50,525 bases of DNA from Bacteroidales bacterium (GTDB lineage Bacteria > Bacteroidota > Bacteroidia > Bacteroidales > Tenuifilaceae): assembly GCA_016931855.1 (NCBI GenBank), contig JAFGDZ010000043.1, positions 1-50,525 on the forward strand, given 5' to 3'. Every line of letters starts with the position of its first letter. The stretch's first letter is position 1. The position numbers and the translations under genes are program-made. The notes under the pieces were generated by a model that worked only from the letters and a program-made list of their open reading frames with translations, ran no database searches and was not told where the DNA came from. Shown in pieces: positions 25,931-33,298 of this stretch.

Positions 25931-27607
25931 TTATCTATTCACCACAATCTTTTTGGTTATCACCCTATTACCAATGGTAAAGCTGGCCAAATAGATACCT
26001 GGGCGTAATCCGCCTACGCTAAGTGAGGCAGATTGGGGTACAACGCTAAGCATCTCTTGTCCAATAAGGTTAAACACACGAATACGGCTAACCGTAACAT
26101 TATCGGGAGTTTTGAAGTGAAGCAGCTGGTTTGCAGGAATTGGGTAAACATCAACCGTTAAACCATTCGCATTTACAGGATCAACCGACACGGTTTTGTC
26201 GCTTAGACGCGAGAAAACAAGATTACTTGTGGTGAACTCATTAAAAAGTTCTGAGCCCTCAAAAAAGGTTCCTTGCCCTTTGTAACTCCCGCAAAATATG
26301 AGTTCGCCTTCACCAACATAGGTTATGGAGTTCAAGTAAAAAGAGCTACTTGTTGATGAGGCCACCCTAGCCCACGAAGGAGCGCCTTCGGGAGTATATT
26401 TAAGGACTAGGGAGTTGATTCCTCCACGAATAGTATCCACCCTGATGTCATCCATCTGAATTGTGGGCGATGAGAAATAGCCAGTGAGGTATATGTAACC
26501 ATTCTTTCCAAGGGTTAGACTATATAATCCATCGGCTTCTTCGCCGCCCTGAAAATCGGACCAAAGCAATTTGCCCGATGCGTTGTACTTACAGACGTAG
26601 AAATCGTAACCACCCTTAGTGGTTGCGGTAGCAAAATTACCATCGGTACTCTCCAGTTTAACCGTTGACTGAAACATTCCTCCTATATAAACGTTGCTAT
26701 TATCATCAACATTAATAGCATAAAGCATCTCATGGCTATTGCTACCCATTCGGTTTGACCAAACAAGAGACCCCGTATTGGCACTTAAAGCAACAATGTA
26801 ATTATCTTTACCTGTAGCATTTGACATTTTCAACGCCTGTTTATAATCTGACCCTACAGTAATAAGCGAGGGAGAGCCGTTTAATTCAAAGCCAACATAT
26901 AAACTCCCGTTGGAAGCCACTGCTATAGTGCGAGCAAAACCAGCAGTACAATCAACTTTATTTATCCACCTTATTGAGCCATCAAGACCAAGACTTACCA
27001 CAAAAGGATTATCGTTATTGGATACATCAGGGTAATCAGACTTAAATGTGACTCCATTAATAGTCAGCGTATTCTTGTAACGACCTGAAAGGTAAATGGC
27101 ATCGCCCGAAACATCTAAACTCTCGTACTGATCGCCCAATGGCCCCGTTGCTGCTCTTACCCAAGCCAGTTCTCCGCTAGGAGTAAATTTTGCAACAAAA
27201 CAGTCCTTATTGCCATCCTTATACCCATAAATCTCGGTTGTGCCAATTTTTAGGGTATCGGTAAAGTAACCCGCAACGTAGATATTGCCCTGAGCATCGG
27301 TATCTACGCCAACCGCTTCGCTTGAGAATGAGCCTCCACCTCCGTGAATAGCCCAAATTGGCTCACCCAAGCTATTGGTTTTGAGCAAATAAAAATCGGC
27401 CTTTCCATTGCTCTTTAGCAATATTGACTGGCTTAGCCTAATGGAATCGGTAAACATACCCACAAATAGATAGTCGCCCTGCGCATCAACGGTGCAGCTC
27501 ATGCTCCTATCGTCGCCATAGCTGCCAGCCGATTTTACCCACGCAAACTCCTGTGTAAAACCCAAAAGGCTCAAGAACAGTAGCGGTAGTAGTACAGTTC
27601 TTTTCAT
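25931..27607 (-). CDS. T9SS-exported beta-propeller (SBBP-like) protein
   Basis: The 558-residue protein starts with a signal peptide (ending LLGFTQ). About eight repeats run over residues 25-460, each with a pattern like GNIYVAGYFTDTLKIG or NVYIGGMFQSTVKLE and then FVAKFTPSGELAWVR. This is the SBBP/NHL-like propeller pattern. The last 80 residues form a T9SS type A sorting domain (VDVYPIPANQLLHF to ITKKIVVNR). The product should be exported and attached to the surface. Its gene lies between the DUF6850 barrel and the polyferredoxin in a tightly packed minus-strand run, so it probably serves the same uptake system, perhaps as a surface binding protein. The ligand is unknown. Confidence 0.85.
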   Translation of the reverse strand: MKRTVLLPLLFLSLLGFTQEFAWVKSAGSYGDDRSMSCTVDAQGDYLFVGMFTDSIRLSQSILLKSNGKADFYLLKTNSLGEPIWAIHGGGGSFSSEAVGVDTDAQGNIYVAGYFTDTLKIGTTEIYGYKDGNKDCFVAKFTPSGELAWVRAATGPLGDQYESLDVSGDAIYLSGRYKNTLTINGVTFKSDYPDVSNNDNPFVVSLGLDGSIRWINKVDCTAGFARTIAVASNGSLYVGFELNGSPSLITVGSDYKQALKMSNATGKDNYIVALSANTGSLVWSNRMGSNSHEMLYAINVDDNSNVYIGGMFQSTVKLESTDGNFATATTKGGYDFYVCKYNASGKLLWSDFQGGEEADGLYSLTLGKNGYIYLTGYFSSPTIQMDDIRVDTIRGGINSLVLKYTPEGAPSWARVASSTSSSFYLNSITYVGEGELIFCGSYKGQGTFFEGSELFNEFTTSNLVFSRLSDKTVSVDPVNANGLTVDVYPIPANQLLHFKTPDNVTVSRIRVFNLIGQEMLSVVPQSASLSVGGLRPGIYLASFTIGNRVITKKIVVNR

Positions 27608-27639
27608 GATGATATTTTTTAGTGTTTAAATCAATTAAT

Positions 27640-29214
27640 CTAAAGCTGAAACCCAAAGCTAAACGCTGTAAAAACCCTATACTCATTGGCAAATGCCTCC
27701 GAGTTAATAACCTTTAACCCAGACACGTTAACACCAAAGTACGGCCGAACGGTTGACTTTGAACGCAGGTAAATATTCCACGCCAAACTGGCCGAAGCCC
27801 AGCTAGACTCCTCAAAGTAAAAGGTGTTCCAAACAACGGGTGTGGTTATCTCTGTTTCGGGTTTAATAAACTCCGACTCTGGATTGATATCTAAGCTCGA
27901 TTTAATTCGTCCATTCCACTCAGCAGTGGCGCTAACGGTAGATTGCCGGCGGAACAAAAGGAACGCCTTCTCGGCACGCAGATTTACGTTTAGGGTGTTA
28001 ACCTGCTTCTCGGCATAAAATGCCTGCTGAGTATTTTGCCACGCGTAGCGGGAACCAAGGTGAAGAGCAAACGCTTTGGCTTGATTTGCCGAGCCAATAA
28101 ATGCTGAGTAAAGAATACCTATTTGCCTGCTAACCCGGTTATACTCCACTTGCTGATTGCTGTACTTGTAGGCTTCGGCATCGTTTTGGGAGTATGATAC
28201 CTGCACCCGTTGCGGGTTATAGCTAGTACTAAGTTCTAAACCGTAGGTAAGCTCCAGCTGAGTTTCGGCAAACTTCACCTCCTTAACTGGGATGTGCGAA
28301 ACCTCGCCTGTTTGGTTATCGACCATTGCCTTGTAAGGAGTAAAGATTGACTCCTCGGTAACCAGCCCATACCCTACCCTAGCAAAGGTGTTCCATCCGT
28401 TAAGTTTAAGCGTATAGAGCAGGTCGGCCGACTGATTAAATCCCTCAATACGGTACTCCACTGTTGACTTAACCATTGGATTTTCCAGAAGCGACAGCCC
28501 AAATATTTTAAAAATGGTAGAGCTACCAACGCCAGAGCGGTTAGCAATATCGATATCCTGTTTATAGCTACGCACGGAGTAGGAAGCCCCAACCTTGTGG
28601 TTGCCCGATAGCTCTACAAACACCGATGGTATTAAGGCAAAGCTATTGGTTAGACTTTTAGGACGAGGGTCGTTATCGCGCCCTCCATGCCCAACGGCAT
28701 AGTGAGTTCCCAAGCCCAAGTGTAGCCAACCCCAAAGAGGTTCAGAGCCCATTTTAAGCGACAGATTGTACCTATCCTTTGTCCAGTCGCCACCAATTGA
28801 ATCGGCAATAACAAGGGGGCTGGAACGCTCCGCATCCATCATCTGAGACCAAGCAATGCCCTTACTCTGGTCGCGGTTATAGTCAAACGCTCCCATAAAG
28901 TGCAGCTTACCCAAGGTTTTAATTCCCTTTGATAAAAAGCCGTAAAACTGGTTACTCTGAGGCTGAAAAACGTTGTGGTAGTCGCCCTGCTCATAACCAG
29001 CCTTTAGCTCAACCTTACTAAATTCCCTAACCCCACTAAAGCATATACCAGCGCTGTTCTGGCAGTTTAGCCAGAACGAGTTGTTAACAAAGAACGATTC
29101 GGCTACCGAGTTGGTTACCAAACAGGGAATGGTATCGTTCCCATGCTGCCCAAAGCTGTAACTGGCAAGCGCGGTAAACAAGAGGGTAATGGATAATATT
29201 CTGTTGACTTTCAT
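27640..29214 (-). CDS. DUF6850-family outer-membrane beta-barrel protein
   Basis: The ATG at 29214 gives 524 residues (a TTG lies three codons earlier). A signal peptide ends near SYSFGQ. The rest is barrel-like with many aromatic strands (FYGFLSKGIKTLGKLHFMGAFDY, split by turns) and a C-terminal Leu after FTAFSFGFQ. The early motif NDTIPCLVTNSVAESFFVNNSFWLN-like stretch and the position beside a DUF4876 lipoprotein and a TonB-dependent receptor match the DUF6850 family as known in Bacteroidota. It probably forms part of the outer-membrane uptake complex. Its biochemical role has not been described to my knowledge. Confidence 0.78.
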   Translation of the reverse strand: MKVNRILSITLLFTALASYSFGQHGNDTIPCLVTNSVAESFFVNNSFWLNCQNSAGICFSGVREFSKVELKAGYEQGDYHNVFQPQSNQFYGFLSKGIKTLGKLHFMGAFDYNRDQSKGIAWSQMMDAERSSPLVIADSIGGDWTKDRYNLSLKMGSEPLWGWLHLGLGTHYAVGHGGRDNDPRPKSLTNSFALIPSVFVELSGNHKVGASYSVRSYKQDIDIANRSGVGSSTIFKIFGLSLLENPMVKSTVEYRIEGFNQSADLLYTLKLNGWNTFARVGYGLVTEESIFTPYKAMVDNQTGEVSHIPVKEVKFAETQLELTYGLELSTSYNPQRVQVSYSQNDAEAYKYSNQQVEYNRVSRQIGILYSAFIGSANQAKAFALHLGSRYAWQNTQQAFYAEKQVNTLNVNLRAEKAFLLFRRQSTVSATAEWNGRIKSSLDINPESEFIKPETEITTPVVWNTFYFEESSWASASLAWNIYLRSKSTVRPYFGVNVSGLKVINSEAFANEYRVFTAFSFGFQL

Positions 29215-29234
29215 AGCAATCAAATCAAAAAAAA

Positions 29235-30479
29235 CTACTGAAAACTTTTGGGTGTAGGACTAGCCAACACTTCAAAATCGTCGGTACTGTTATTGGTATC
29301 CTGTAGTATTATGCGCCCATTCACGGTATCCTCCACCTTACGGCGGCAGCTCTCGCCATTGTATATGCCGTTGCAAAAGGCAAAACCCATGTCCAGAGCA
29401 GTAGGAACGCGCTTAAACATTCCGGCTCGTGAGTTTGCCAGCGCTTCAAAAGCATCGAGCACAGCCGATACGGGTAGCTTAACCAGCGTATATCCACCTG
29501 TGCTATTGGGCTCGGGCACGCGTTCAAGGGCATCCAAGTCCTTGTACTTAAAAATTACTATGCTTGAGCCGTAGCTATGCAGCACCCAGTCGTGGGTATT
29601 TGGCCTACTGGCAAAAATCTCGGTCATATTGGGAACCTCAAGAATATCCAAGTCCCTTTGAATATCGCGCTGCAGGAAGGTTTCATAATCGGCAAAGGAG
29701 AGGTCGAAGCTATTGGGATTTCCGTTAGGGTCGGCCTTGTGGTTTAACCCATTCTGCGCAACAAGCATACTTGTGCCAGGATAAAATGGAGCGGAATGGC
29801 CACTACCAGGAATCATCCAAATAAAATCGAGGTACACGTGCTCCTTATCGGTGCCAAAAACGGTTGGCGTGCCATAGTCAACGCTTCCATTGGCGCCATA
29901 AACAGTGGCAATGCAAATGCTATCGGCAAACAGGAGCTTATCGGTATTATTAAAAATCTCAACAAAGTGATCGGAGTAGTAGGCCTTACCATTGGGCGTT
30001 CTGGTTCCGGAGTAGAAAACCTCCTTAATAAGAAAATCGCCAGGCAAGGAGGACTTTAGCCTAATGGTTCCCAGATTAGCATCGTTGCGCAGCTCAATGT
30101 TCTCCATGGAGGTGTTTAGGTTAACCAAACGGCCATTGGCAACATCTTCTGGGGTAACAATGGTTTCACCTAGGGCAACGGCCTCGGCAGCGCCAATCTT
30201 CATACCCGATGATATGCGGTACTTGCCCCTTACCACGTTCGCGAAGGTAACGTAACCCTGCTCGTTGGCCACCTGAGTGCTATACAACCGGTTATCGAGG
30301 TTCACAAGCCTTACGGTTACACCCTGTGCTGGGTCAACATTGTAGTGCTCGGGAAAAAGAACCTGAACGGTAACGCTAAAAAGGGAGGCATCGTGCTCAA
30401 AAACATCGTCCTTACAACCACAAAGGCTTAGCGCCATTGCAGCAACAAGTGCTAATACTGTACTAATACGGTGCAACAT
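29235..30479 (-). CDS. DUF4876 surface lipoprotein
   Basis: The 414-residue protein has a lipoprotein signal with LCGC, so Cys22 should carry the lipid. The following KDD resembles the acidic export signal that sends Bacteroidota lipoproteins to the cell surface. Residues 35-115 look like an Ig/carboxypeptidase-regulatory sandwich (VTVRLVNLDNRLYSTQVANE, then YVTFANVVRGKYRIS). The rest resembles the DUF4876 core, including FLIKEVFYSGTRTPNGKAYY and DHFVEIFNNTDKLLFAD. The gene starts six bases after the receptor stop, so the two are surely co-transcribed. A lipoprotein lid or substrate-capture role for the receptor is likely by analogy with SusD-like pairs. There is no SusD similarity. Confidence 0.82.
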   Translation of the reverse strand: MLHRISTVLALVAAMALSLCGCKDDVFEHDASLFSVTVQVLFPEHYNVDPAQGVTVRLVNLDNRLYSTQVANEQGYVTFANVVRGKYRISSGMKIGAAEAVALGETIVTPEDVANGRLVNLNTSMENIELRNDANLGTIRLKSSLPGDFLIKEVFYSGTRTPNGKAYYSDHFVEIFNNTDKLLFADSICIATVYGANGSVDYGTPTVFGTDKEHVYLDFIWMIPGSGHSAPFYPGTSMLVAQNGLNHKADPNGNPNSFDLSFADYETFLQRDIQRDLDILEVPNMTEIFASRPNTHDWVLHSYGSSIVIFKYKDLDALERVPEPNSTGGYTLVKLPVSAVLDAFEALANSRAGMFKRVPTALDMGFAFCNGIYNGESCRRKVEDTVNGRIILQDTNNSTDDFEVLASPTPKSFQ

Positions 30480-30484
30480 AGCTC

Positions 30485-33211
30485 TTAAAACTTAAAGTTA
30501 AGTTCGGCTCCAAAGTAGAGCTCTGGGTTTCGTTTATCCACGGTTCCCGATTTCTTATTCCTGTAAGCGGGATGATGCATAAACATGTTATTTGAGTAGA
30601 ACGAGAAGCTGATATCGTTACTAATTTCCTTAGTTAGCTTTAGGCTTATATTCCACAAGGCAGGCTTGTTGATACTATAGTAGTAGGAATCGTCGAAAGT
30701 GCGCTTTAGGAAGGAGAACTCATCGGACTGAGATTGCTCTGGTGTTAGCGACACATAAGCTCCATCGCCATTGTAGTAACCAATGGGATAAACGCCGTTA
30801 ACATCGGTTTTGGACTTGCCAATCCACTCCGTTTGTATAGCCACCGAAGCAATGAACCTAAACTGCGGAATGTGCTGAATAAAGCGTATGGTGGTTACAA
30901 GTTGCTCCGAGTGCGAACCGTTGGAAGGGTACAAGCCAATGTACTTATTGGTATTGCCCTGTTGGTACTGGCTTGCTAGAAAAACAGTACCCTCCTTATC
31001 GTTAACATCGGTTACAGTCCAAGCTCCAGTTATATTAATTTGAGTACCCAAGACTGGCACTTTTGCTGTATTTAGGGTAAACTCAAACCCTTTGCGAACA
31101 GTTGTTTTTGAGTTGACGGGTGTTTTGTAAAGATCGCGAAAAACGGCAGTATCCACATTCAAATAATCGAGTGTAGGCTTTAGTCCGCCCCCAGGGAGGT
31201 AACTAAACACCTCGTAAACAGGATAACGCACAGCAGCTAGCACATCGCGAAAGCCATACCCACCAGTAAGCTCCTCCTTGTAACAGTTAACGTTAAGAGA
31301 GTTCTTCTTATACTCAAAATCGGCACCCAGCTCAATCTTTAGCATCTCCGACTGGCGCATGTGGCTTGTGTTTGGCGTAAACACCTTTGTGGTGATAATG
31401 GCCAAGCTCTCGTTTGGATAGGTGTTAGAGTAGCTAACAAAGCTTTGTGGATCGAAGTACGCGGCATCGGGATAAAGGTAAATAAGCGCTGGTGCTTTTG
31501 CCGTTTTTCCGTATCCACCCCTAAGGGTCATCCACTTAAATGCGTCGTACGAAGCGTTTACACGGGGTAGCAACGACTGCCCAAACTTGCCCTTTAGCGG
31601 GGTTTCGGGTTGAATATTATCGAAACGTAAACCAGCCTGCACCTTAAGCGCGCGCTTTGCTATGTTTAGGGTTATACGATCCTCAACGTAGGCCGATAGC
31701 TGGTTAAGCGCAGGAATATCGCTAAAAGAGCGTGAACGCTGCGTAGCAGAGGGTAGATACTCAGAATCGAAGTAGCGACCCTTACCGTGGTTCACATCGG
31801 TTTTCCAGTCGGCACCAACCATAATACGATGGTGCACACCTCCATGCTTCACATGGATGCGGTTATCGATACTTATGAAAAGGTTTATGGGGTTGCCATC
31901 TACGTAAGAACCCGTGTAGTACTCCGATGGAAGGAACTGCGCCTCGTAGGTTGTATCCTTAAGCTGATTGGGAAGCGGAGCAATTTTGCCCGAGACCAAG
32001 GAGCGCGTGTACGACTCCTGGTTGCGGTAATCGAGCGCTGCGCTGAGGTTAATACAATCGGAGAGCAGCTTGTGCAGCTGGAGCTTGGTGGTATTATTAA
32101 ACCTAAACCCCAGTTCCTGAGAGTACTGCTGCTCCAGCAAAGCACCATCCTTATCCTTGTCCTTATCGAAGGAGCGGAAACCCGATAGCTTACTGGTAAC
32201 CATTAGCGCATTATCGAAAAAAACATTGCTATAGGTTATCTGCGTGTTTAAACGGGTAAAACTAGGATTGGCCATGCGCAAATCCTGCTGGGAGTGTGCA
32301 TAATCAAAATCGGCATTAAGGCTACCCGCATTCCCCTTTAGCTTAATACCCTTGCCCACATAGGCTTGCTGTGTGTTTGGGTTAACTTTTACCTTGGCAA
32401 TATATGGGGTAACACCCGCTTTGGTGTTCACAATAATGGCTCCCGATGTTAAATCGCCATGCTTAACAGAGGGAATACCGCGCACAATCTCCACGGACTC
32501 AATGTTATCGGCAGGAATTTGCCGCAAATCTACACCACCACCACTAACCGATGAGAAGTAGCTCTCCGCACCAATTTTAGCGGTATTGCTGGCCTGCAAG
32601 TTTGCGTTGTTGGACATTGGGGCGCCATCCATAATAACGGAGGTTCCCATTGCCGAGATCTTAGCATCGTCGGCATTACCCGTGCCAGAGCGCAAAGAGG
32701 CCTGACTGGCAGAGTTTAAATCGGGGTTTACAGCAGCCTGTCCTGGTAGCAGCTGCATGATATCGCCAAGGCTGCTTGCCTGAATATGCTCAATGGCCTG
32801 TCTCCCTATAACTGAGGACGTTGACATTCTGTTAGGATTCTCCTTGGCAGTAACAACAACCTCCTCAACCTCAAGAGAGAGTATTGGAATTTGAACAGTG
32901 ATATCCTTTTTTTCGCCAGGTTTTAGATCCAGCACAACCCTTGTTTCCTTTAGCCCTATGCGCTGAAAGGTAATGGTTACCTTACCCGCTGGAACGTTCT
33001 TCAGCTCAAAGGAACCATCGTCGAGCGATAGGTACCAAATATTATACTCAAAAATTGAGGCCACCACACCAAACTGGGGTTCGCCAGTTTTATCGTCAAC
33101 CACCTTTCCTGTAACAATACATCGCTCCTGTTTTGCTTGCTGCCCAAAAGAGAGGAAAGGCAATAGCAGCAGGCTAACCATAAAACACAAGCGATACAAT
33201 TTACTATTCAT
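30485..33211 (-). CDS. TonB-dependent receptor, operon leader
   Basis: The 908-residue protein has a signal peptide (ending PFLSFGQQ), a carboxypeptidase-like regulatory domain (about residues 30-110), and a TonB box-like VEEVVVTAKE. A plug follows (about 120-265), with SSLGDIMQLLPGQAAVN and NIESVEIVRGIPSVKHGD. The rest is a 22-strand type barrel ending in YFGAELNFKF. It should import a bulky ligand across the outer membrane using TonB energy. Three other envelope proteins and a polyferredoxin follow on the same strand with short gaps. A strong terminator lies 44 bases upstream of its start, belonging to the gene before it. The ligand is unknown; a metal complex or cofactor is suggested by the polyferredoxin. 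Confidence 0.92.
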   Translation of the reverse strand: MNSKLYRLCFMVSLLLLPFLSFGQQAKQERCIVTGKVVDDKTGEPQFGVVASIFEYNIWYLSLDDGSFELKNVPAGKVTITFQRIGLKETRVVLDLKPGEKKDITVQIPILSLEVEEVVVTAKENPNRMSTSSVIGRQAIEHIQASSLGDIMQLLPGQAAVNPDLNSASQASLRSGTGNADDAKISAMGTSVIMDGAPMSNNANLQASNTAKIGAESYFSSVSGGGVDLRQIPADNIESVEIVRGIPSVKHGDLTSGAIIVNTKAGVTPYIAKVKVNPNTQQAYVGKGIKLKGNAGSLNADFDYAHSQQDLRMANPSFTRLNTQITYSNVFFDNALMVTSKLSGFRSFDKDKDKDGALLEQQYSQELGFRFNNTTKLQLHKLLSDCINLSAALDYRNQESYTRSLVSGKIAPLPNQLKDTTYEAQFLPSEYYTGSYVDGNPINLFISIDNRIHVKHGGVHHRIMVGADWKTDVNHGKGRYFDSEYLPSATQRSRSFSDIPALNQLSAYVEDRITLNIAKRALKVQAGLRFDNIQPETPLKGKFGQSLLPRVNASYDAFKWMTLRGGYGKTAKAPALIYLYPDAAYFDPQSFVSYSNTYPNESLAIITTKVFTPNTSHMRQSEMLKIELGADFEYKKNSLNVNCYKEELTGGYGFRDVLAAVRYPVYEVFSYLPGGGLKPTLDYLNVDTAVFRDLYKTPVNSKTTVRKGFEFTLNTAKVPVLGTQINITGAWTVTDVNDKEGTVFLASQYQQGNTNKYIGLYPSNGSHSEQLVTTIRFIQHIPQFRFIASVAIQTEWIGKSKTDVNGVYPIGYYNGDGAYVSLTPEQSQSDEFSFLKRTFDDSYYYSINKPALWNISLKLTKEISNDISFSFYSNNMFMHHPAYRNKKSGTVDKRNPELYFGAELNFKF

Positions 33212-33254
33212 AGTAAATAATCTTTATCCCAAAAACGTGTAAAAGCAGGGAAAA

Positions 33255-33292
33255 ATGGATGCCGAGGGAATGTTGCAGCACTCGGCATCCAT
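33255..33292 (-). terminator. Rho-independent terminator before the receptor operon
   Basis: ATGGATGCCGAG and its perfect complement CTCGGCATCCAT enclose a 14-base loop, and on the minus strand a TTTTT run follows at once. It ends the T9SS PKD gene and separates it from the receptor gene 44 bases further on, unless it is read through. Confidence 0.85.
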
Positions 33293-33298
33293 AACTAT

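Noticed and set aside
23930-33211. Xus-type xenosiderophore uptake operon
   Set aside because: The lipoprotein matches DUF4876 rather than a DUF4374 propeller, and there is no PepSY reductase gene.
30485-33211. SusC/SusD polysaccharide utilisation locus
   Set aside because: No SusD-like protein and no glycoside hydrolase or lyase genes accompany the receptor.
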